Of a stretch of 64,000 nucleotides of DNA, positions 1-7,410 are shown piece after piece (within the stretch, counting starts at the first letter, position 1; each line of letters begins with the position of its first letter). This DNA comes from Pedobacter aquae. Lineage in GTDB: Bacteria; Bacteroidota; Bacteroidia; Sphingobacteriales; Sphingobacteriaceae. The stretch covers positions 124,001 to 188,000 of the forward strand of contig NZ_CP043329.1 of the NCBI RefSeq assembly GCF_008195825.1, in the 5' to 3' direction. Below the pieces are notes generated by a model. The model worked only from the letters and a program-made list of their open reading frames with translations, had not been told where the DNA came from and did not search any database. The position numbers and the translations under genes are program-made.

Positions 1-1
1 A

Positions 2-769
2 TACACCTCATTAAATAGTGCTCCTTTTAAATCTAATGAGTCTAATTATAAAAATATTGCAGATAACATTGAAAATTTATTACGTAATGAAGACTTTAAG
101 TTTGTTTTTGGCGATGATGAATATATAAAAGGAGATAAAGGCATAGCAGAATTAATAGAATCTTGGATAGAAAATGACAAACAAATAAGTGTTTTAAATC
201 TAAGCGGAATACCATATAATATACTAGATGTGGTTATAGGGGTACTTTCAAACCTATTATTTGATACAGTATATTATACTTTAAAAATTAATGCCAAAAA
301 ATTTGAAGGTAGACCATTATTAATTTGTTATGAAGAAGCACATCGTTATTTAAACTCTGGCACTCAAAACAGTTTTTCTCAAAATGCTGTGGAGAGAATA
401 ATGAAAGAAGGTAGAAAATTTGGATTAGGTGCAATGATAATATCACAAAGACCTGTTGAAATACCTAATACTGTAATATCTCAGGTTAGTACTTTTATAG
501 CTTTACGTTTAACTAACAGTGACGACCAATCTAGAGTAATAAGCTTTGCCCCAAATAATTTTTCGATGTTTTTAAAATCTTTGCCGTCTTTAGGTAATGG
601 TGATGCATTTGTAATTGGAGAGTCTATGAAAATACCGATGAAAGTTAAAATACCTTTATTAGAAACTGTTAAGAATATAAACTTTGCTGAAAAAATTGGA
701 GCATGGAATCAAGATAGACCTGATAATTTAAGTTATAATGATACAGTTATAAGTTGGATGCAAAAATAA
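2..769 (+). CDS. HerA-like ATPase (DUF87 family), C-terminal part, cut by window edge
   Basis: The frame is open from the first bases of the window, so this is the last 255 residues of a larger protein; the ATG at 230 is internal. A Walker B-like strand (LLICYEEAHRYLN) is followed by GRKFGLGAMIISQRP and then ISQVSTFIALRLTNSDDQSR, the usual order in HerA/FtsK-type ring ATPases. These are hexameric DNA translocases, often paired with a nuclease (NurA, SIR2 or DUF4297) in repair or anti-phage systems. The Walker A motif lies outside the window. The surroundings are AT-rich and hold other defence-type genes, so a defence role is likely, but the partner enzyme is not visible. The family call is firm; the role is inferred. 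Confidence 0.75.
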   Translation, partial: YTSLNSAPFKSNESNYKNIADNIENLLRNEDFKFVFGDDEYIKGDKGIAELIESWIENDKQISVLNLSGIPYNILDVVIGVLSNLLFDTVYYTLKINAKKFEGRPLLICYEEAHRYLNSGTQNSFSQNAVERIMKEGRKFGLGAMIISQRPVEIPNTVISQVSTFIALRLTNSDDQSRVISFAPNNFSMFLKSLPSLGNGDAFVIGESMKIPMKVKIPLLETVKNINFAEKIGAWNQDRPDNLSYNDTVISWMQK

Positions 770-793
770 AAATAAATTAAAAACAAAATAATT

Positions 794-1042
794 ATGGAAT
801 TAGAATGGCAAGAAATTGGGTACGACTCAAAAGATATGGAAAGAATTGCCCATGATGGAGTGAATATGTACGTGGAATTTTTAACAGGCAGATGTTATAA
901 ATATCCTAACTTACCTTATGAAATATTTCAAAGAATTTTGAATAAAGAAGTCATAAGTAAAAGTGAAGGAAAACCATCGTATGGTGCTACGTTACACCAA
1001 TTAGTAATTAAAGGAGGATATAAAGGTGAGCAATATAAATAA
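794..1042 (+). CDS. KTSC domain protein
   Basis: An 82-residue protein that reads as a single KTSC domain: IGYD near the start, a central YVEFLTGRCYKYPNLPYEIF and a C-terminal YGATLHQLVIKGGYKGEQY. KTSC domains are small folds found alone or next to nucleic-acid enzymes (the name comes from lysyl-tRNA synthetase C-terminal-like sequences); their biochemical role is not settled. The gene starts 24 bases after the HerA-like gene on the same strand, so the two are probably co-transcribed. It is followed by an attC-like imperfect inverted repeat at 1061-1138. Confidence 0.7.
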   Translation: MELEWQEIGYDSKDMERIAHDGVNMYVEFLTGRCYKYPNLPYEIFQRILNKEVISKSEGKPSYGATLHQLVIKGGYKGEQYK

Positions 1043-1060
1043 ATACGAAAATAAATCCCA

Positions 1061-1138
1061 GCCACTAACATCGGTTTGTGCTTTGTTGACAGTAAAGCGC
1101 TTCGAAAACGCCACCTCCGCCAAGCACCAAAACGTGGC
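1061..1138 (+). repeat. Imperfect inverted repeat, attC-like (weak)
   Basis: GCCAC at 1061-1065 pairs with GTGGC at 1134-1138. Inside, GTTTGTGCTTTG (from 1073) pairs imperfectly with CCAAGCACCAAAAC (1120-1133), leaving unpaired bases. The fold, and its place directly after a small gene, resemble an integron attC site, but the right-hand core does not match GTTRRRY. Treat it as a large structured intergenic repeat with a possible recombination role. Confidence 0.35.
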
Positions 1139-1172
1139 ATTATAAACAGACAATCTGTAAGAAAACTACATT

Positions 1173-1786
1173 ATGAGAAAAATACTTTTAATAATCACAT
1201 TTATTTTAACGAATGGAAATCTATTCGCTCAAAAACTATACGTTTGGTGTCCCAAAGAGCAAATTGCTACACCAAGACAAGGATTTTTAGAGAAAGACAC
1301 AATAGACTTGGTAGTTTTTGACGGAAGAATTTTAACCCCTAAATTAAAAGTTGAATGTTCGTCAGAAGAAACTATCAACAAATTTACAGACTTCATAAGA
1401 CGAACTTATCCGTCAGCGACAATAAACATTTTAAATTCAAATCAATACTACAAAGACCCGGCTAAAATAGAATTACTGTCAAAATTGGAATTTCAGCATA
1501 CCACGCAGCATTTGGAGCTGACGTGAAAGTTGGGATAGGTAGTGTAGGAGGGAATTTTTCTTATGGTATTTTTCCAGAAGGAAGATGGAATGCCGTAACA
1601 GCGTATGCCGTAAAAATATATGACTATAGGAATAATAGCGAGATAAAGAAAGTAAAAGATATATTAAAAACGGCTTCTCGACCAAATACGGGAGGTTATA
1701 TAACAGCAAAAAACATACTGAACTCTTCATATATTGAAGCTAATCAAGAAATGCTATTCTTTATTGATGAAACATTAATGAAATAA
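1173..1786 (+). pseudogene. Secreted protein of unknown function, frameshifted
   Basis: The first part (1173-1526) starts with a signal peptide (MRKILLIITFILTNGNLFAQ) and the second part continues in another frame to 1786. The coding sense changes at the AAAA run at 1464-1467: with one more A the reading becomes ...AKNRITVKIGISAYHAAFGADVKVGIG..., a smooth protein of 204 residues (615 bases with the extra A). No family is recognised. A Gly-rich stretch after the break (GIGSVGGNFSYGIFPEGRW) is the most distinctive part. The gene is flanked by two attC-like hairpins (1061-1138 and 1791-1827), so it has the layout of a gene cassette. The break may be a sequencing error or real decay. Confidence 0.6.
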
Positions 1787-1790
1787 CGCG

Positions 1791-1827
1791 ACATAACAGC
1801 GTATTGGCAATACGCTGCCCGTTAAAT
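1791..1827 (+). repeat. attC-like hairpin
   Basis: CAGCGTATT (1797-1805) and AATACGCTG (1809-1817) form a perfect 9-bp stem. On the left sits ACATAAC (1791-1797), one mismatch from RYYYAAC; on the right GTTAAAT (1821-1827), an exact GTTRRRY core. It begins 4 bases after the stop of the preceding gene, as attC sites do. At 37 bases it is shorter than typical attC sites and no integrase is in the window, so the assignment is tentative. Confidence 0.4.
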
Positions 1828-2002
1828 AGAGATAGATAAATAAATAGAAGAAATAATATATTAAATTTAAGTTAGAACCTCCACTTTTGGCACTGGAACT
1901 AAGACTTAAACTAGTTGGGGAATGATTTGGGAAAGTGAGAGTTAATTAGGCTAAAGTTTTGAGGATTATTAAAGAAATAAATATTTGTGAATTTAGAAGC
2001 CA

Positions 2003-2716
2003 ATGGATAAGAAAGAGTACTTAAATTTCAGTATTAAAAATCAACTTACGCCTCGTTGTCCAATAATAAATATATGTCAAAGAAAAGCATATACAGTTTA
2101 TTTCTTTTCATATTTAAATGAAGGATATTCAAATATTGGTGGCTGGGAAGAATTACTTGATAGAAACGGTGAATTCTCTGATGAATATTTTAAAAATAAA
2201 ATTGAAATTCAAGGGGAATTTCCTACGATTATGAAAGGGTACAAGAATTGGTTTTTTACTAATACTTGTCCTGAGGTTTGTTTATTTAAAGGGGAACATA
2301 CACCTGTTGGATTTGATAATAGAGCTTGCACAAGTGGAAGCTGGGATAACGATAATGGAATTAATGAAAATCGAATCTTTGAGGAGAAACATTATTTCGA
2401 ATGTGCTGAATTCTCCAAATTTTTAGATAACAATAAATTTTCAAAGAATATCAACCAGTCTAAAAAAATTAGAAAGAAGATTCCTCAAGAGGTAAAAGTC
2501 AGGGCACAACTTCAGAAAGAGATTGATTCTAAATGCCCCTTTTGTAAGAATGATGATGTTGGACATTTTCAAATTCATCATATAGACGGAGATCCTGCTA
2601 ACAATATAATGGATAATCTTTTACTATTGTGCCCCATATGTCATTCTAAAATAACTAAAGGAGATATTAGTTTCTCAAATGTCAAGGAAATAAAGGATTT
2701 ATTGTTGATAAAGTAA
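2003..2716 (+). CDS. HNH endonuclease family protein
   Basis: A 237-residue protein. The C-terminal 65 residues hold a zinc-stabilised HNH motif: C178-x2-C181, HH at 192-193, the ANN...DNLLLLC segment and C210-x2-C213. These residues cut nucleic acid with a ββα-metal fold. The N-terminal 150 residues match no domain I know and carry seven cysteines (C19, C25, C89, C93, C109, C134 among them), which could form another metal site. The gene stands alone on the plus strand in the defence-like island; restriction or mobile-element defence is likely but unproven. The start at ATG 2003 keeps the longest frame and follows an AT-rich leader. Confidence 0.75.
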   Translation: MDKKEYLNFSIKNQLTPRCPIINICQRKAYTVYFFSYLNEGYSNIGGWEELLDRNGEFSDEYFKNKIEIQGEFPTIMKGYKNWFFTNTCPEVCLFKGEHTPVGFDNRACTSGSWDNDNGINENRIFEEKHYFECAEFSKFLDNNKFSKNINQSKKIRKKIPQEVKVRAQLQKEIDSKCPFCKNDDVGHFQIHHIDGDPANNIMDNLLLLCPICHSKITKGDISFSNVKEIKDLLLIK

Positions 2717-2839
2717 CCTTAGTGTAAAATTATCTCAATGGACATGTTAGTAAAAAGAATGATGATGCATAAGAAGACCATTTAAATGGGCAAAATTTAT
2801 CAATTTGCATTCCAATTATCTTGGAAGAAAAAAATCAAC

Positions 2840-2869
2840 GGCAACTATTATTGTTACAGTATAGTTGCC
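2840..2869. repeat. Inverted repeat (9-bp stem)
   Basis: GGCAACTAT at 2840-2848 pairs with ATAGTTGCC at 2861-2869 around a 12-base loop. No T-run follows on either side, so it is not an obvious terminator. It abuts the 28-base direct repeat. Confidence 0.5.
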
Positions 2870-2894
2870 TATAACTCCATCCAAAAAATTAAAG
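2867..2894 (+). repeat. Direct repeat, left copy (28 bases)
   Basis: Begins GCCTATAACTCCATCC and is nearly the same as 6323-6351, with one substitution, one extra A in the A-run and one further difference. The two copies bracket the AlbA_2 and Shedu-like genes and could be the scar of an insertion. Confidence 0.45.
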
Positions 2895-3239
2895 ACATAA
2901 ATGAAAAGTATAAGATAATTAGAAGAGAAAAATCACTTAAATCCCTTTAATTTATTTTTTTGAATAAACATTTGTATTACCCTTACTTTCATGTGGTTTA
3001 ACGTCAATTAGTTCAGGCAAGTTTTTTAGAGCATTTGAAATTAAAGTGCCCTTATAATGCTAGCCAAACTCTTTAAAGAATAGTCTTATTTGAATTATTT
3101 CTTAAGATTCGTCTGAAAACATAAAAATAATCTAACCATTTTCTTCACCCCATTCCTTATATCCAATTCTCTTTCTTTCTTATTTAGGCTCCCCCATTGT
3201 TTCCTCAATTTACAGATGAATGTTTGAGTGAGCCGAACC

Positions 3240-3256
3240 GGTCACAATTTGTGACC
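3240..3256. repeat. 17-base palindrome downstream of AlbA_2 gene
   Basis: GGTCACA-ATT-TGTGACC, a 7-bp perfect stem with a 3-base centre, 31 bases past the stop of the minus-strand AlbA_2 gene. No T-run follows. It could be a protein-binding site or a weak terminator. Confidence 0.4.
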
Positions 3257-3287
3257 ACCTTATTCTTTTCTATTCGAAATCCATTAA

Positions 3288-4886
3288 TCATCCCGTTCTA
3301 CTCTCCTCAATTATTCTTTTAGCCTTTTCTGTTAAATAGTAACCTCCTGTTTGGGTTGCACCCTCACTAAAGTCTATTAACCCACCATCCTTAAGTATTT
3401 TTATATATCTCTCGATGCTTTTTAATGAAAATCCGGTTATATCAGCATAGTAGGGAACTCGTTTATGTTCATTCTCAAAAATGGTTTTTAGTAATATTAC
3501 CAGTTTGTTCTTTACCCTGCTATTTGCCGCTCCCTCAATTGCTCCCTCAATTGCTCCCTCAATTGCTCCCTCAATTGTCCTTTTAGCCATACCATTATCT
3601 CCATCCGTAATATCTTTCTCAAAAAGATTTATTGAAAAATCCGGGTGTATATGTAGCGCTACCATAAAATAGCTTCTGTCCTCATCTGTATCAAACAAGG
3701 GTGCTGATGAACCGTTATTTATCATAGCCCTCTTAATAGTGGGTATGCCTGTTGCTTTACCTTCTGTTAATTCCAATTCCTTTAGGAAGTCTCCCAACCT
3801 ACGGTTTCGGTATCTTCTTGGCAATATCAGGCCAGTGTTAAAAGCCGACATTTTAATGCTTCTGTCTGGTCCTCCGTAGTTTAAAATAATAATCTGGTTT
3901 GGATATATCCTAATTTCAACAGGCTCTCTTGTTTGGTAATCCCTGTGGTATAAGGCATTAGCGATGACCTCTTCAAGTGCTTCGTATGGATAATTCCAGG
4001 TTCTTACCGCTTCTGCCTGCCCGGGAATTTTTGTTATCTTCTCACGCAACACATTTATTTTTAGGTACAAAAGCGTTTGGCGTATAAGCTGTGGTACCGG
4101 TCCGGTAATTGATGGAGCCTCAAAAAATTCCGGATGATCCGCTCCTTTTGGAAAATGTACAATTTCTACCCTTGTTTCAGGAAAGTATTCGTCGGGTCTT
4201 TCTGTAAACAACATCAGGGCTACATTTTTTGGGTGCAAGAATTCTGGTGGACCGGAAAGTAATGCCATCTGTGATAATATATCCTCTTTGCTATGTGTAT
4301 CTACCCAATCAAATAATTTGCTGTTTGTTAACCGTAAGTGTTCCTTTAAAAGTGTAAAGGATATATCTTTAACATCTGCAGTGGTATTTGCTCTATCGTC
4401 AAAAGGGATTTTATTTGCCATAGCAATAAGTTCCTCACGTTGCTGTTTGTTGGCTTTAACAGTACTCGAGCCTGAGCGGATATAATAAGCATACTTTTTT
4501 TCTTTGGCCTTTATTTCCTCTGGCACTTCATAAGGCCTGCTGGTACCGCTGAGCGCCCATATTACGATAATCTTTTTGCCATCAATCTCTTCAATACTAA
4601 TCTTAGGATAATACGTCGGGTTAATAAGATTATTGAACCCAATCATATCTTTCTGTATGGTATCAATCTGGTTATCTTCAATCCCATGAACCGGACGTAA
4701 GGGTCTGCCATTTTTTTCCTCTATACCTATAATAATATAACCGCCACCAATGTCATCAACGTCATTAGCAAAGGCACAGATACTCCTATAGATAGCACCG
4801 GGATTCCAGCCTTTCTTGTATTCTATACGGTCTCCTTCTACTGTATTGCCTGCAATTAACTCTTTAATATTGATATGTAATGGCAT
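3288..4886 (-). CDS. AlbA_2 (Schlafen-type) ATP-binding/DNA-binding regulator-like protein
   Basis: 532 residues. Residues 1-155 form an AlbA_2 domain (IEYKKGW, then GGGYIIIGIEEKNGRP, then YYIRSGSST), the divergent AAA-4/Schlafen group also known as COG2865. The middle (about 280-420) carries the EVIANALYHRDYQ and VEIRIYPNQIIILNYGG signatures of the histidine-kinase-like ATP-binding part of this family. A linker has the repeated unit EGAI four times, encoded by a 12-base tandem repeat at about 3530-3580. The last 75 residues look like a winged helix (KRVPYYADITGFSLKSIERYIK). Such proteins are common in defence islands and as stand-alone regulators; substrates are unknown. Confidence 0.8.
   Translation of the reverse strand: MPLHINIKELIAGNTVEGDRIEYKKGWNPGAIYRSICAFANDVDDIGGGYIIIGIEEKNGRPLRPVHGIEDNQIDTIQKDMIGFNNLINPTYYPKISIEEIDGKKIIVIWALSGTSRPYEVPEEIKAKEKKYAYYIRSGSSTVKANKQQREELIAMANKIPFDDRANTTADVKDISFTLLKEHLRLTNSKLFDWVDTHSKEDILSQMALLSGPPEFLHPKNVALMLFTERPDEYFPETRVEIVHFPKGADHPEFFEAPSITGPVPQLIRQTLLYLKINVLREKITKIPGQAEAVRTWNYPYEALEEVIANALYHRDYQTREPVEIRIYPNQIIILNYGGPDRSIKMSAFNTGLILPRRYRNRRLGDFLKELELTEGKATGIPTIKRAMINNGSSAPLFDTDEDRSYFMVALHIHPDFSINLFEKDITDGDNGMAKRTIEGAIEGAIEGAIEGAANSRVKNKLVILLKTIFENEHKRVPYYADITGFSLKSIERYIKILKDGGLIDFSEGATQTGGYYLTEKAKRIIEESRTG
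3530..3580 (-). repeat. In-frame 12-base tandem repeat inside AlbA_2 gene
   Basis: On the plus strand GCTCCCTCAATT is repeated about four times in a row. Each unit codes for Glu-Gly-Ala-Ile, so gain or loss of a unit changes linker length without breaking the frame. Confidence 0.8.
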
Positions 4887-4915
4887 AATAAAATTCTGGA
4901 TTTTATAAAGTCAAT

Positions 4916-6127
4916 TTACGCTAAGCTAAATCTCTTCAATCTCTGATATAAGTATTCATGTTTTCTTATAACATCGTCGTAAGTAATTAAATCTATTTTA
5001 TAGTTATTAAAAGTTATTTCTTGTTCAATCAAATATAAATTTTCTTCTCTAAAAGTATCTCTTCCAATTAATAGAGCAAAATCGAAATCCTGATTCGTAA
5101 TGTCAATATTTTCATTTTGGAACCTTTTAACCATATGCTTTAGGTTTTGCTCATTGGTAAAATATTCATAGTATTTTCCTAATTGATTTCGAAGATATTT
5201 CCTGAATCTTGATAGAACAAAATCTTTATTGTTTCTTCTTACAAATCTTTCAGAAGGAAGCTTTACTTCATAGATTTGATTTTTATTCCAGCTATACTTA
5301 TGCCTCGCATTGATAAAGTCACTTTCTATATATTTTCGACTATTTGAGTAATAGAGTTGTTTTTCATAAATTGGAGTAAGGTAATCTTCCCCTTTCAATA
5401 CATGAGAATGCTTCTTTAAAACGTCGTGTATTTCTTTTTCGTTTCTTTTTGAAGGGGATTTTTCATATTGTTTTACCAATTTTGAAATGTCATCTCCGGC
5501 ACTAGCTAATTGAGTGGTATTTTCCGAACTCCAAATGTAATTTAAACGTGTTGCGTTTTTGTGAAATTCTTCAGAAAGAACTCTTAGGTTTGCTGATTTA
5601 GCACTTAAGATTTTAGCATCTAATTTATAACGCCCTAGATGGTCGATGTTTAAATCGTCTAAATCTGATTTAAGTTCATCCAACCAAATATCTAGGCTTG
5701 AAGAAAGTGCATTATTATAGAGTGAAATAGGATTTTTTTCACGATTGACTAACACTCCGCTATATAAATTGTTATGATAATCATGATAATGACCAAAGAA
5801 GCTAAATTCATGAAAAAGCTCACTATTTATTAATATAAATGGAATCTTTGATACCTGAAAATTATGGGACGAATAACTTTCTACTCTAATTCGTAGCCAT
5901 TGAATTAGTTCATCAATTGATATTTTAAACTTTGAAGTATTGAATTCAGCTATAATAAAGTCTAAATGATGCTGCTGGGTAATAATATTATTGGTAATAA
6001 ATTCTTTTGCGTTAATAGTGTCATAGGAAACATGAATATCTTTATCATTAAAAGCATAGTTAGGTTTAAATTTTTCCAAATATTTATCTGGTAATTTGAT
6101 TCCTTCGTATATGAACAGAATTTTCAT
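4916..6127 (-). CDS. Shedu-type anti-phage nuclease (DUF4263 domain)
   Basis: 403 residues. The C-terminal half shows a PD-(D/E)xK nuclease core of the DUF4263 kind: E232 in NEKEIHDVLKKH, D270 in YIESDFINA, then E287-V-K289 in IYEVKLPSER. The end (IDLITYDDVIRKHEYLYQR) matches the usual tail of Shedu SduA proteins. The N-terminal 200 residues are a separate domain that I do not recognise; it may be the sensor. Shedu is a single-gene anti-phage system in which the nuclease acts on invading DNA. It sits 29 bases upstream of, and reads toward, the AlbA_2 gene on the same strand. Family membership is fairly clear from the motifs; anti-phage activity is inferred. Confidence 0.65.
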   Translation of the reverse strand: MKILFIYEGIKLPDKYLEKFKPNYAFNDKDIHVSYDTINAKEFITNNIITQQHHLDFIIAEFNTSKFKISIDELIQWLRIRVESYSSHNFQVSKIPFILINSELFHEFSFFGHYHDYHNNLYSGVLVNREKNPISLYNNALSSSLDIWLDELKSDLDDLNIDHLGRYKLDAKILSAKSANLRVLSEEFHKNATRLNYIWSSENTTQLASAGDDISKLVKQYEKSPSKRNEKEIHDVLKKHSHVLKGEDYLTPIYEKQLYYSNSRKYIESDFINARHKYSWNKNQIYEVKLPSERFVRRNNKDFVLSRFRKYLRNQLGKYYEYFTNEQNLKHMVKRFQNENIDITNQDFDFALLIGRDTFREENLYLIEQEITFNNYKIDLITYDDVIRKHEYLYQRLKRFSLA

Positions 6128-6322
6128 TTGTAATTAGTTTTTCCAAAACACAGCAACCATCCTCTTACCAAAATTGCAATCTTTTTTTGATACGACGCTT
6201 TTCGCTTTTTAACACGCCTTTTATCACTAAATAATAGTTTAGAATTTGAGATAATGATTTACTAGCGTAATTTTTTATTGATTTCTATGAAAAGTAAATA
6301 CACAACCATACCTATTATATTA

Positions 6323-6351
6323 GCCTATAATTCCATCCAAAAAAATCAAAG
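6323..6351 (+). repeat. Direct repeat, right copy (29 bases)
   Basis: Begins GCCTATAATTCCATCC; partner of 2867-2894. It lies between the Shedu-like gene and the HTH gene. Confidence 0.45.
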
Positions 6352-6411
6352 CGTATTTCAATAGAATTTTAAATTACCCCATTATCACCCACAACACAAT
6401 TATCATAGATA

Positions 6412-6807
6412 CTATTTGCCTTTCAATCCTAATTTCTCCTCTAGCAGTTCGTGATATTTTTCAGAAAGCAATTGATACTTCTCATTCAACTGATGATATT
6501 TATTTAACCATCGTTCTTTTTCAGCCTCCAACTCTTCATAAGTCAACTTTTTAACCCCGTAAGCAACATGGCTATCCTTAAAAATATAATCCATCATATC
6601 CGGAAATTCATCAGAAAAATCATGACCTAGAACTTGGCCATATCTCGCTAATGTCTCATAAGGTAAATCAGCTTTCTTAATGTGTAAGTAAAAAGTCGGG
6701 TACTTATAACCTGCTTTTTCAGCAATTTCTTTAATAGACAAACGACTAGTTTTAGCTACTTTATGAAGTACTTCTCCTCTAGATATGTGAAATTTCTTCT
6801 TACCCAA
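6412..6807 (-). CDS. Helix-turn-helix protein with C-terminal coiled coil
   Basis: 131 residues. Residues 10-65 fit a helix-turn-helix (VLHKVAKTSRLSIKEIAEKAGY, then TFYLHIKKADLPYETLARYG), close to phage-repressor or transposon-associated regulators. Residues 88-127 form a heptad-rich helix (YEELEAEKERWLNKYHQL and on), probably for dimerisation. The only start that keeps the HTH whole is a TTG at 6807. Upstream lies about 100 bases of almost pure A/T. No neighbour is on the same transcript. It may control the island or itself. Confidence 0.6.
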   Translation of the reverse strand: MGKKKFHISRGEVLHKVAKTSRLSIKEIAEKAGYKYPTFYLHIKKADLPYETLARYGQVLGHDFSDEFPDMMDYIFKDSHVAYGVKKLTYEELEAEKERWLNKYHQLNEKYQLLSEKYHELLEEKLGLKGK

Positions 6808-7410
6808 TATTATAATATAAAAGAATACAATATAATGGATAAAAAAATCTAGTATATGTAAAATAAAAATTGTTTATATATATAATTTTATATATTATTG
6901 TATATTAATTTATATAAAGAAGGATTATTTTTGATAAAACATTTAAAAAATAGTCGACAAGATTAATAAGTTTTTTAATTTAGCGAGTACTCTTAAAATA
7001 TTTGAAGCACTCGCACTTAGAGTCTAGTTCTGGGAATCTGCTAAAATTCTAGGGAAACGAGACGATAAGTGAAAATGCTCATGCTAAAGGCGTGGGCTCA
7101 CTTATTCGTTTCCACAGGTATAGCAGAACCTCCAGAACAGTAAGTTGAGTTCCACGCCTTTAGTGTTTCCTGACTTATCAAAAGGCTCCTTAATATATTT
7201 ACCATGGAGCAACAAAATCAAATTTACGCCCTCATCATTTGCGCACCGGAATAGTGTTTAGGACACCAACCGGTCTGGCCCATTGCATCCCATGAAATAA
7301 GTTAATAGTTGTTAATAGCCCGGCCGGTTTTTTCAGACTGAGAAGAGTGGTAAATGATAACATTTCGACTCCGCTCAATGTGACATATCCTTAAACCCAA
7401 ACACAATAAA
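6808..7410. other. Gene-free stretch with structured RNA candidate
   Basis: 6808-6980 is extremely A/T-rich. 6983-7210 holds the structured element described separately. 7264-7335 has AACCGG and CCGGTTTTTT that could pair as a loose terminator with a long loop. About 7363-7385 is a short repeat (TTTCGACTCCGCTCAATGTG) of a type spread through Bacteroidota intergenic DNA. Confidence 0.5.
6983..7210. ncRNA. Structured non-coding RNA candidate, possibly 6S-like
   Basis: A long interrupted hairpin spans 7027-7138: GTTCTGG (7027-7033) with CCAGAAC (7132-7138), TCTGCT (7037-7042) with AGCAGA (7122-7127), GGAAACGA (7053-7060) with TCGTTTCC (7106-7113), ATAAGTGA (7065-7072) with TCACTTAT (7098-7105). 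The apical part carries CTAAAGGCGTGG (7084-7095), which is fully complementary to CCACGCCTTTAG (7152-7163), and GATAAGT (7064-7070) can instead pair with ACTTATC (7173-7179). So a pseudoknot or a second, exclusive fold is possible. Short hairpins flank it: GCGAGT/ACTCGC (6983-7014) and GCTCC/GGAGC (about 7184-7210). A rod with a central bubble recalls 6S RNA, but the strand and identity cannot be settled here. Confidence 0.5.

Larger units (their letters stand above)
2717..3287. other. Intergenic stretch with two inverted repeats, no gene seen
   Basis: No convincing open frame. It contains a hairpin at 2840-2869, the left copy of a 28-base direct repeat (2867-2894) and a palindrome at 3240-3256. 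Base composition is AT-rich like the rest of the island. Confidence 0.5.

Noticed and set aside
1464-1470. Programmed -1 frameshift in the secreted protein gene
   Set aside because: The run GCTAAAATA does not form a canonical X-XXY-YYZ slippery site and no stimulatory structure is evident nearby.
7264-7335. Terminator with AACCGG/CCGGTTTTTT
   Set aside because: The pairing parts are some 55 bases apart and the loop has no further structure, so it was not listed as a separate terminator.
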